This document shows positions 18,301 through 23,822 of a DNA stretch of 64,000 nt, piece after piece. The translations under genes and the position numbers were made by a program. The DNA lies in contig NZ_CAKZLP010000085.1 of assembly GCF_937127095.1 (NCBI RefSeq), forward strand, positions 62,001 to 126,000, in the 5' to 3' direction. Source of the DNA: an uncultured Amphritea sp. GTDB taxonomy: Bacteria; Pseudomonadota; Gammaproteobacteria; Pseudomonadales; Balneatricaceae. How positions within the stretch are numbered: the stretch's first letter is position 1; each line of letters starts with the position of its first letter. The notes under the pieces were generated by a model. The model saw only the letters and a program-made list of their open reading frames with translations, had not been told where the DNA came from and searched no databases.

Positions 18301-20826
18301 GTTAACTTTGACAGCACCGTTAATGGCAATCACCGTTTGGTGCTGGATGCGGTGGTCAATCTGTCTGGCGATGTGGGGGGCGATGAGCGGTTGAACGACG
18401 TTGTCTTTATGCAGGCAACCGACCTGGGGGTCGATATCTACGCTGGTATACAGACCTATATGAGCGGTCTGAGTCTGAGCAATGATGTCTCTCTGAGCGG
18501 TGATGTAACCGCTCAATCTGTGACTGGCTCGCATAACCTGATTGTTACGGGCAGTGGGAATCTGAACGGTGCTGTGTCTGTAAATGATCTCTCTGTGGGC
18601 GGTGACGCAAACTTCGGATCGACGGTTCAGGCTCGTGCGGTACGTATAGCGGGGAACACCACCACTGCCGATCTGGTGACGGCAGCGAGTCTGGATATCA
18701 CTGGCACGTCAGACCTGGGTGCCGATGTCACCACTCTCGGCGCACAGTCCTATAACGGTGCTATCACCCTGAAGAAGGATGTCATCCTGACGGGGACTAC
18801 CGTAACAACCAATGCCGTTACCGGTGCTCAGAATCTGTCGATTAAAGGGGATGCCGATCTGAATGGTGCAATCGCCGTGAATGATCTCTCCGTGAGTGGT
18901 AATGCAGACTTTGCATCTACGGTCGATGCTAACGCGGTCAGTATTACGGGTAACAGCATTATCAATGATCTGCTGAGGGCGGATAGCCTGAACATCATCG
19001 GCACCAGTATTGTTGCTGCCGATATCACCACTCTCGGTACACAAACCTATAGCGGTGCGGTCACTCTGACGAATGATGTATTGCTGACCGGCACCAGCGT
19101 CACCACTAATGCGGTAACCGGTGCGCATAACCTGAGCATAACTGGCGCTGCTGACCTGAACGGTGAAGTAGCCGTGAATGATCTGACCGTTAGTGGTGAT
19201 GCTGACCTTGCATCTACGGTCGATGCTAAAGCGATCAGTGTGGGAGGCAACAGCGTTATCGGTGATACCGTTACCGCAGAAAGCCTCGACATCACGGGCA
19301 CAACTGATCTCGGAGCCGACGTCACTACTGTTGCAGAACAGACCTATAACGGTGCAGTTCGCCTTGTTAATGATGTTGATATGAAAGGTTCGGTCATGAG
19401 TGCTGGTGCTATGAGCGGAAATCATAGTGTGGCTATTGATGGCATAGCCGATTTCAACAGCACAGTCGTTATACAGAACCTCTCAGTTAGGGGGATTGCA
19501 ACATTCAACGGTGCTGTCGATTTACAAAACGCAACGTTGGGTGCCGATGTAGTATTCGGGTCAGAGGTTAATGCACAAAACCTAACGGTTGCGGGTAACA
19601 CTGAGTTGTTTGGTAATGTAACAACTGCGGCCGCTCAGTCGTTTACAGGTGCGGTACATATGAATACTGATATTACCTTATCAGGCTCCGATATTTCAGT
19701 TGGATCAGTGGATGGTGGATATGCCTTAACGGTCTCAACTGACCGGTTTTTAACCGGTGATATCGGCTTAAATACGGCTCTGACTCAGCTCGATATTCAT
19801 TCGTTTTCTGGCTTTAGTCTGCAGAATGTCAGTGTCGATGGTGATGTGTCATTGGTTTCGAATGGAGATATATCAGGCAGCAATGGAATATCTATCTTGG
19901 GTAATCTGTTAGTTGATACCGCGAGTGATGTCATGTTGATGAGCAAGCTTAATGATTTCTCTACTGTTGAGATCACAGCTAGAAATGCATCACTAAGAGA
20001 CAGCAACAATGTTGTTCTTAATAGTATCAACACGTCAGAAGATCTGACGGTTACGTCGGACGATAATATTTATGATAATGGTCATGTTTCTGTCGCAGGA
20101 TTAGCGACATTCAGGGCTAATGATGAGATTGACTTGGGTAGCTGGGGTACCACTGAGGTAACCCGTTTTGGTTCGCTTGCTGTATCCGGCCTGGATCAGG
20201 ATAGGGCCAAGAAGGTTTCTGTGATCGAGGATGATAGTCTGCATATCGCGAAGGGTGGGGCAAATGATTTGGCGCTGATCTCTGAGCTGGGGAGTATCAC
20301 TACGGATACCGGCCTGACTCTGGAAGTTGAGAATAACCTTCACCTTGAGGTTAAGGCAGGGCAGAACATTGGTACATCGACTAATCCGATTGATTTTGAC
20401 TTTACGGGAATCAATGGTGATTATTCTACTTCTACCCTGAACTTAGTGGGTGATAACGCTTTCATTACCACCCAGGCAAGTTTGTTGGCTGTTCGGCTGA
20501 ATACCAGCGGTTCCTCTGTTCTGTTTCGCTCGGCTCTGACTGATACCGTTTTATCCTCCAGTATGGTTGATTTTCTCAACTATCTATTCGGTGCAGATGA
20601 GGCGCTGTTTAACGAATTTGTTATTATCTTTGACGTTAATAGCGATGGAATAATGCTTCCAGAAGACCAGAAAGATGACATATTTGCGTATATCAAAGAG
20701 GGACGTACATCTGTCGGATATATTCGTCAGGGAGAAAAATTTAAACAACTCTTTGATCTCTGGCAAAAATACGATACTGTGTTTACATTAACCGTGCCAC
20801 AGCGTGATATGATCGCTGCCGGTTAA
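9313..20826 (+). CDS. Giant two-partner-secretion exoprotein (TpsA, hemagglutinin-like)
   Basis: A 3837-residue exoprotein, presumably secreted by the TpsB encoded 88 bp upstream. It has an extended signal peptide (cut near FNGAHA-A, residue 32) and an N-terminal TPS secretion domain with NRNGMVFGPNSQVDVNSFVA, typical of filamentous-hemagglutinin-type proteins. From about residue 535 to 3350 it is almost wholly built from beta-helix repeats rich in Ala, Asp, Gly, Asn, Thr and Val (units such as AHNLSVTGDADLNGAVSVND). The last 480 residues diverge and include a calcium-loop-like DVNSDGIMLPED near residue 3778. I see no VENN motif or toxin-like C-terminal domain, so an adhesin or surface-layer role is more likely than contact-dependent inhibition. 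AAAGGGA precedes the ATG. Confidence 0.92.
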   Translation: MEWKLKPLVQVIKAIGATGAGSFMLFNGAHAAVENFNVSSGSGSIARPDSSTNIVTQNSKVMVATVSRLDLVGNELLQHNAQLSGSSVLYKIQDVKASDIQGRIEGNANLKLMVLQNRNGMVFGPNSQVDVNSFVATTLDVDDAAFQTGQLILDANGSTGVIVNKGLIQAATGGSVALVAGQVDNQGVIVAEKGHVELASGSAVTIDFDGDGLLQLRIDEEIASGSGDAVVNSGLIQANGGEVFLTAKAARDVFTRVVNNSGVIRAGKVSNEGGVIRLLGTGGDTINSGSLVATSADGNGGDVDVLGDRVALTDNALIDASGKSGGGNVRIGGDFQGKNPEITNASDTFVGSGVAIKADATGNGDGGRVIVWADNSTRYMGSISARGKGPSGNGGFAEVSGKRSLSFTGNADLSAETGNNGQLLLDPDNLTIVADDGRDSIAAGVISEDFEFGGTESVIDNDTIIQLLSTADLKLQAHDDISVDSVVNLNASNSLTLEAGDDIHINASISNIGSGDLSFIAGSEDATPDNLDVPAQIMLGADVTTAGEQIYTGAVTLTQDVILAGTTITSNEVTGTQNLTVTGSADLQGAVSVNDLSISNNASFASTVDASSVLVRGNAVINAVVNTDSLAITGTTDLGANVTTVGDQTYTSAVTLTGDAVLTATGAGSTINLNNTVDGAQRLELNADGVQLLGTVGGTTALTEVVFDNAATLGVNITAGIQTFMDSLTLGNNVTLTGDVTTKSISGSQNLLVTGTLNSEGAVAINDLNVFSDATFGSTVDAGSVVIGGNAKINDTVNADSLAITGTTDLGANVTTSGDQTYTGAVSLVQDVILAGTTITANEITGNQDLTVTGSADLKGAVSVNDLSISNNASFASTIDASAVSIGGDAVISDAVTVDSLVISGTTELGANVTTVADQTYTGAVTLKKDTVLTGTALNFSNSIDGGHRLELDAATVNLAWDIGATQSLSEIVFDHTATLAVDITADIQTFMDSLTLTDSVTLNGDVTAQGITGPYNLTVTGNADLNGAVSVNDLSINHNAVFNSTVDAGVVSIGGNAVIRESVTADSLAITGTTDLSANVSTDADQTYTGAVSLTQDVVLAGTTITTNDVTGAQNLTVTGTADLKGAVSVNNLSISNNASFASTIDASAVSIGGDAVIGDVITADSLAISGTTDLSADVTTVADQTYTGAVTLTKDAVLTGTALNFSNSLDGGHRLELDAATVNLVRDIGTTQSLNEIVFDQATTLAVDIIADIQTFMDSLTLTDNVTLTGDVAAQSVTGPFNLTVAGNANLNRSVALNSLDVQGSSSLLADVHTSGIQNYGGAMSLGHDVVLTGSTVTTNGVSGTYNFRVDGTAVIDGAVDTRNIYLTGPVSLGADVTTAVDQTYIGPVTLTNDAALTGTVLNFSDSIDGAHALVLDALVVNLAQDIGATESLNKVLFVQGSTLGVDIDAGSQVFMNSLTLTDNVTLTGDLNAQSITGPFNLIVSGNANLNDTISVGSLHVIGATDLGTDISTTAGQVYGGAVSLTGDSRLTATTVNFRSTVDGNHRLYLNADVNQGGSIGANQQLSEIVFMKAADLAGNIYADRQTYLSDLNLSHDVLLTGEVLAQSVSGLHNLTVNGTADLSETVTINDLSVTGDGRFGSTVDAGAVTIGGNTIFVDTVTADSLIVGGTSDLAADVSTIGTQTYSGALMLNKAVNLTGTAINANSINGAHDLVITGNTDQRGSVSVNDLTISGDAAFASTVDAGDISIGGNSSIMDTVTADSLSITGETQLGADINTLASQTYGGAVTLTNDAALSATAINFNSTVDGNHRLVLDAVVNMSADVGGREQLNEVVFTKATGLAGNLYAGVQTYLSDLTLSQDATLNGDITAQSVIGAHNLVINGDADFSGVMSVNDLSVRGDAAFGATVDANVITLGGNTVIRGGINAESLAVNGTSNIAADITTLGAQTYTGSVNLTHDAMLTGTSVTANAVTGAHNLSITGDADLNGVIAVNDLSVNGDADFASTVDAKAVRIAGNSIINDLLTADSLNITGTSIVAADITTLGTQTYSGAITLTNDVILSGTSITANAVTGAYNLSVNGDADLNGAIAVNDLSVSGNTDFASTVDANAVRIVGNGIINDLLTADSLNINGSSDIAADVITLGTQTYSGAVTLTNDVTLTCTSITANAVTGGHNLSVTGAANLNGAVSVNDLSISGDADFASTVDAKAISVGGNSVIGDTVTAESLMVAGTTDLGADVTTVAAQTYSGGVTLTNDVALSATEINFESTVDGNHRLVLDAVANLSGDVGGNVQLSEVVFTQAADLGGDVYAGIQRYMSGLSLSNDVILTGDITAQSVTGPHNLIVTGSGTLNGAVSVNDLSVSGDANFGSTVQARAVRIVGNTTTADLVTAASLDITGTSDLGADVTTSGAQTYNGAITLKKDVILTGAVTTNTVIGAHNLSILGNADLNGAIAVNDLSVNGNAEFAAMVDANAVSIAGDSIINDLLTADSLNITGTSDIAADVTTLGTQTYSGAVTLTHDVMLTGTSVTANAVTGAHNLSVTGAADLNGAVSVNDLSVSGNADFASTVNANAIRVGGNSVIGDTVTAESLDITGTTDLGADVTTVAAQTYSGAVTLTNDVALSATDVNFGSTVDGNHRLLLDAVVNLSGDVGGNEQLSEVVFTQATDLGVDIYAGIQSYMSGLSLSNDVSLSGDVTAQSVTGSHNLIVTGSGTLNGAVSVNDLSVGGDANFGSTVQARAVRIAGNTTSADLVTAVSLDITGTSDLGADVATSGSQAYNGAITLKKDVILTGTAVTTNAVTGAQNLSIEGDADLNGAIAVNDLSVSGDADFASMVDANAISIDGNSIINDLLRADSLNINGTSVVAADITTLGTQTFSGAVSLTNDVLLTGTSVTANAVTGAHNLSVTGDADLNGAVSVNDLSVSGDADFASTVDAKAIRVGGNSVIGDTVTAESLTVAGSTDLGADVTTVAEQTYGGAVTLTNDIGLSATTVNFDSTVNGNHRLVLDAVVNLSGDVGGDERLNDVVFMQATDLGVDIYAGIQTYMSGLSLSNDVSLSGDVTAQSVTGSHNLIVTGSGNLNGAVSVNDLSVGGDANFGSTVQARAVRIAGNTTTADLVTAASLDITGTSDLGADVTTLGAQSYNGAITLKKDVILTGTTVTTNAVTGAQNLSIKGDADLNGAIAVNDLSVSGNADFASTVDANAVSITGNSIINDLLRADSLNIIGTSIVAADITTLGTQTYSGAVTLTNDVLLTGTSVTTNAVTGAHNLSITGAADLNGEVAVNDLTVSGDADLASTVDAKAISVGGNSVIGDTVTAESLDITGTTDLGADVTTVAEQTYNGAVRLVNDVDMKGSVMSAGAMSGNHSVAIDGIADFNSTVVIQNLSVRGIATFNGAVDLQNATLGADVVFGSEVNAQNLTVAGNTELFGNVTTAAAQSFTGAVHMNTDITLSGSDISVGSVDGGYALTVSTDRFLTGDIGLNTALTQLDIHSFSGFSLQNVSVDGDVSLVSNGDISGSNGISILGNLLVDTASDVMLMSKLNDFSTVEITARNASLRDSNNVVLNSINTSEDLTVTSDDNIYDNGHVSVAGLATFRANDEIDLGSWGTTEVTRFGSLAVSGLDQDRAKKVSVIEDDSLHIAKGGANDLALISELGSITTDTGLTLEVENNLHLEVKAGQNIGTSTNPIDFDFTGINGDYSTSTLNLVGDNAFITTQASLLAVRLNTSGSSVLFRSALTDTVLSSSMVDFLNYLFGADEALFNEFVIIFDVNSDGIMLPEDQKDDIFAYIKEGRTSVGYIRQGEKFKQLFDLWQKYDTVFTLTVPQRDMIAAG
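14683..16074 (+). repeat. Higher-order repeat copy 1 of tpsA (1392 bp, one extra subunit)
   Basis: This copy has the plan 167+99+99+99 residues (464 codons, 1392 bp), that is the 1095-bp unit plus exactly one additional 297-bp subunit. It begins at the Val codon of a QTYGGA-VTLTND junction and is more diverged than the following three copies. Confidence 0.8.
16075..17166 (+). repeat. Higher-order repeat copy 2 of tpsA (1092 bp)
   Basis: The plan is 167+99+98 residues. It is one codon shorter than the next copies because of a deletion in its second subunit (ILTGAVTTN where the others read ILTGTAVTTN or ILTGTTVTTN). The first subunit carries GNHRLVLDA and the YAGIQ segment that mark the long 167-residue type. 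Confidence 0.85.
17167..18261 (+). repeat. Higher-order repeat copy 3 of tpsA (1095 bp)
   Basis: 365 codons in the order 167+99+99. Long stretches are nearly identical at the DNA level to the flanking copies, for example the segment encoding SLSNDVSLSGDVTAQSVTGS shared with copy 4, which points to recent duplication or gene-conversion homogenisation. Confidence 0.85.
18262..19356 (+). repeat. Higher-order repeat copy 4 of tpsA (1095 bp)
   Basis: 365 codons in the order 167+99+99. It ends where the sequence leaves the repeat consensus (QTYNGAVRLVNDVDMKGS). It is the last well-conserved copy before the diverged C-terminal region. Confidence 0.85.
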
Positions 20827-20869
20827 CGATATGCCCAGGGATAGGCAACTATTTAAAAAGGACTTTGAA

Positions 20870-21592
20870 ATGCTTCCGATGTTTTATAAGCGACTCACTG
20901 CAGTCAGCTCTACCGCACACACTGATCTGAATATTGAGGCAAATGATTACCGTTTTGCCGAATCAGCCAACGTAATTCCTGTTGGTGTTTCTGAATTTAG
21001 TCAGTTGCTATCTCATTACCCCATTGTTTTCATAAAATCGGATACCGGGTATACCCCTGTTTCTGTGGTCGGTACAGAAGCCGGGCAAAATCTATTCGTA
21101 GATGAGAGTGGTAAGTGGCTGGTCCCTTATCTGCCTGCCTATGTCCGTCGCTATCCCTTCACGGTTGCTTCTGTCTCAGAACAGAGCAAAAGCCTGACGG
21201 TTTGTATTGATGAAACCTATACTGGCTGTAATCGGGAAGGGCGTGGAGACGCACTGTTCAATCAAGATAAAAGTCAGACTGAGTATTTACAAAAGACCAG
21301 CCAGTTTCTGCAACAGTTTGAACTGGATTTCAGGCGTAACAAACTTTTCACTGAAAAACTAGTTGAGCTGGATCTGCTTGAGTCGACAGAAGCGACGTTT
21401 ATTCCTGAGGGGGCAAAGAAAGGGCGCAAGCTGGATGGCTTTTTTGTTGTTAATCGGGAACGTCTGAAGCAGCTGGATCAAGCTGATGTGCAAGAGCTTC
21501 ATCAGTCGGGGGCGCTGGAACTCATCTATCTGCACCTGGCTTCCCTGGCTCGTTTTTCCGCTCTGTTTAACTCCAACTTGGTGAATAGCTGA
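20870..21592 (+). CDS. SapC family protein
   Basis: A 240-residue protein of the SapC family (named after a Campylobacter fetus S-layer locus gene; molecular function not established). The start at 20870 (MLPMFYKRLTAVSS) matches the usual SapC N terminus and is preceded by AAGGA; an ATG at 20831 would add 13 residues. Seen features are the conserved early half with NVIPVGVSEF, HYPIVFIK and a WLVPYLPAYVRRYPF segment, and a C-terminal helix rich in Leu and Gln that ends with LARFSALFNSN. No signal peptide is visible, so it is probably cytoplasmic. It lies 43 bp after tpsA and only 7 bp before tssA, physically joining the two secretion systems. A role in handling or modifying the TpsA surface protein is an inference from context. 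Confidence 0.85.
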   Translation: MLPMFYKRLTAVSSTAHTDLNIEANDYRFAESANVIPVGVSEFSQLLSHYPIVFIKSDTGYTPVSVVGTEAGQNLFVDESGKWLVPYLPAYVRRYPFTVASVSEQSKSLTVCIDETYTGCNREGRGDALFNQDKSQTEYLQKTSQFLQQFELDFRRNKLFTEKLVELDLLESTEATFIPEGAKKGRKLDGFFVVNRERLKQLDQADVQELHQSGALELIYLHLASLARFSALFNSNLVNS

Positions 21593-21599
21593 GTCGGTT

Positions 21600-23264
21600 A
21601 TGGGAATCATGGAGCAAGACTGGGCAGAAAAGCTCGCAACTTCGCCGATCAGTGCGCCTGAGCGAACTGGCAGAGATATTCAGCATGAGGATATTTATAG
21701 CGAGCTGGATGACGAGATCAAAAAGGGTGAAGGGATTGATATTCAGCCGATCGACTGGACCCGTGTTCAGGTGCTTGGCGAAACAATTCTGCGTGAACAC
21801 TCTAAAGATCTCAGGGTTGCCAGCCGCCTCAGCGTTGCTCTGTATTTTAGAAATGGTTTTGCCGGGCTGGTAAATGGAGTGGCATTGTTGGCATCGATGC
21901 TTGAGGCCGATTACTGGGACAATATTTTTCCAACCCGGGCAAAAAAACCAAACAAGTTACGCGCAGCAGCGTTTGAATGGCTGGTAAAAAAGCTGGAACG
22001 CCCCTTATCTGAGTTTCAAGTAACGGCCGCTACTGCCAGTGATGTTATTCTGTGTGGTGAACAGTATAAGCGCCTGGAACTAGCGATTAATGAGCGTCTT
22101 GGTGATGATGCTCCTTTCCTGTTTGAGTTCAAAAATCAGCTTAATCGTTTCTGTCAGGACGCAGACTATATTTTGGCTGAACAGAGAAAAGCGCCGTCAG
22201 CCGAACCCGTTGATTCAGTTGAAAAGCCGCTTGATAGTGCAAATCCCTCAGTATCAACATCGGCTATGGCGACAGCTGAGCGCGCCCAGAAGCAACCGGC
22301 CACTCAAAGCAATGTGCAAGCGCAACCGGTCGCGCCGATTAAAGCACAGGCTCAATCGGTGGCCTCAACTGCAGATATCGAAAAAGCGTTGACCACCAAT
22401 AACCGAACTGTCGATAAGATCTGCCAGTTGTTGCGCGAGCAACGCATTACTGACCCATACCCATACCATCTCCTGCGTTCCAGTACCTGGATGATTCTGG
22501 AAAAACTTCCTGCCAGCGGTGTTCTGCCGAAAATTCCTTCAGATAGCCGGATTCAGGAACTGCAGGCTCTGGAACAAGCTGGTAACTGGCAGGTATTGAT
22601 TCAGGAGTGTGAAAAAAGTTATGCCGGTGGCGCTATTTTCTGGCTAGGGCTGCATCGCATGGTGTGCCGGGCATTACAGGAACTGTCAGCACCGGATGCT
22701 GCCGAAACGGTTGTCCACAATGTCAGTCATTTGCTGGCACGTTTTCCTGAATTCAGTAAGAGTAAGTTTGCAAATGGTGAAGGATTCGTTGATCCGTTGA
22801 CTCAGTCATGGATTGAAAGTGAGCTGAGTATAACCGGCGCAAGCGATAGTTCTGATTCTCCGCGGGTAGATGCTCCGCAATGGATTTCTGCCTATGGAGA
22901 AGCCCAACAGGCTGCACTGAAAGGGCGTTTCGACGAAGGATTAAAGCTATTAAGTGATGGTGCTGCTCATGCGAATGGTGAGCGACAGCGTTGTTTTTGG
23001 CAGCTACAACAAGCTCAGTTCTGTTTTGATGCGGGCCATCTGGACGTGGCTATGTCACAGCTGAAAATGCTGCATCAAATGCTGCAGGCGAAAGGCCTGG
23101 AGAGGTGGGAACCTGAGCTCTATCTGAATGTAATAAAACTACTGCTAAGCGGCCACAGTCAGAAACAAGTAAAGCAGAAATATACCAAGGAACAGCAGGA
23201 CGAAGTGGATCAGCTGAGAATGGCCCTGTGCCTGATGGATCCATTGAGCGCGCTGGCTCTATAA
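21600..23264 (+). CDS. tssA: T6SS cap/baseplate-associated protein TssA (VasJ type)
   Basis: TssA primes and coordinates sheath polymerisation on the baseplate in the cytoplasm. The 554-residue product starts with an ImpA-type N-terminal domain (DIQPIDWTRVQVLGETIL, LRVASRLSVALYFRNGFAGL, EADYWDNIFPTRAKKPNKLR), then a Gln/Ala/Ser-rich linker (about residues 200-260), and ends with the VCA0119/VasJ-like C-terminal region (QWISAYGEAQQAALKGRFD, QRCFWQLQQAQFCFDAGHLD, LMDPLSALAL). The start at 21600 has a weak ribosome site and a second ATG at 21609 is a fair alternative. It is nearly fused to sapC (7 bp). Identification is strong, and the C-terminal class places it with the long TssA proteins. Confidence 0.92.
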   Translation: MGIMEQDWAEKLATSPISAPERTGRDIQHEDIYSELDDEIKKGEGIDIQPIDWTRVQVLGETILREHSKDLRVASRLSVALYFRNGFAGLVNGVALLASMLEADYWDNIFPTRAKKPNKLRAAAFEWLVKKLERPLSEFQVTAATASDVILCGEQYKRLELAINERLGDDAPFLFEFKNQLNRFCQDADYILAEQRKAPSAEPVDSVEKPLDSANPSVSTSAMATAERAQKQPATQSNVQAQPVAPIKAQAQSVASTADIEKALTTNNRTVDKICQLLREQRITDPYPYHLLRSSTWMILEKLPASGVLPKIPSDSRIQELQALEQAGNWQVLIQECEKSYAGGAIFWLGLHRMVCRALQELSAPDAAETVVHNVSHLLARFPEFSKSKFANGEGFVDPLTQSWIESELSITGASDSSDSPRVDAPQWISAYGEAQQAALKGRFDEGLKLLSDGAAHANGERQRCFWQLQQAQFCFDAGHLDVAMSQLKMLHQMLQAKGLERWEPELYLNVIKLLLSGHSQKQVKQKYTKEQQDEVDQLRMALCLMDPLSALAL

Positions 23265-23286
23265 ATTTTAAGAGGGATGAAAACTC

Positions 23287-23772
23287 ATGGCTAAAGATGG
23301 ATCAGTGGCACCGAAGGAACGTATCAATATCGTCTATAAAGCGGCGACGGGCGATGGCAAGCAAGACATTGAACTGCCAAACAAGATTGTGATGCTGGGT
23401 GATTATACGCTTCGGGAAGAAGAGGATGATCTGCAGGATCGGGACCTGATTGATGTGAACAAAGAAAACTTCTCTGATGTGATGGCTAATCAGCGTTTGA
23501 GTGTGCAGATGACGGTACCTGACAAACTCTCCGGTGAGGAAGATGCAGAAATTTCAGCAAATTTGTCATTTAACAGTCTGCGTGATTTTGAGCCAGAGTC
23601 TGTTGTTAAGCAGGTCCCTGAGTTGGCGAAACTTCTTGAACTACGTGAAGCACTCTCATTTCTTAAAGGGCCGCTTGGTAACGTACCGGCGTTCCGCAAG
23701 CAGATAGAAGAATTGTTGGGTGATGATGATTCCCGTAAGAAGCTGATGGCTGAGCTGGGTATCGAAGAATAG
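23287..23772 (+). CDS. tssB: T6SS sheath small subunit TssB/VipA
   Basis: Forms the contractile sheath with TssC. The 161-residue protein has the conserved N-terminal opening (KERINIVYKAATGDGKQDIE, LPNKIVMLGDYTLRE), the NISFNSLRDFEPE-like stretch seen as NLSFNSLRDFEPESV, and the C-terminal helix LKGPLGNVPAFRKQIEELL that intertwines with TssC. Length is typical (about 160-170). AGAGGGATGA precedes the ATG. It sits 22 bp after tssA in the same operon. Confidence 0.97.
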   Translation: MAKDGSVAPKERINIVYKAATGDGKQDIELPNKIVMLGDYTLREEEDDLQDRDLIDVNKENFSDVMANQRLSVQMTVPDKLSGEEDAEISANLSFNSLRDFEPESVVKQVPELAKLLELREALSFLKGPLGNVPAFRKQIEELLGDDDSRKKLMAELGIEE

Positions 23773-23822
23773 TAACTGCGTCACTGAAGCATAACGGTGA
23801 ACACGAAGTAAGGGATTGAACT

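Larger units (their letters stand above)
10918..19356 (+). repeat. Repeat region of tpsA, basic 99-residue (297-bp) unit
   Basis: In-frame repeats encode beta-helix units. The simplest unit is 297 bp: successive copies of GCGGTAACCGGTGCG or close variants begin at 15235, 15532 and 15829, exactly 297 bp apart. Each unit reads roughly VTLTNDV, AVTGAHNLSVTGDADLNGA, DLSVSGDADFASTVDA, then DITGTTDLGADVTT and QTYSGA. Copies before about 14.6 kb are more diverged. This is a protein-coding repeat; the units are contiguous, with no spacers. Confidence 0.9.

Noticed and set aside
10918..19356. Possible CRISPR or satellite-type array
   Set aside because: The repeats are contiguous, in frame, of 297 or about 1095 bp and coding throughout, with no spacers.
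20400..20826. C-terminal toxin domain of a contact-dependent inhibition system on TpsA
   Set aside because: There is no VENN-like boundary, no cysteine-rich or nuclease-like toxin tip, and no small immunity gene directly after tpsA; SapC is a known widespread family.
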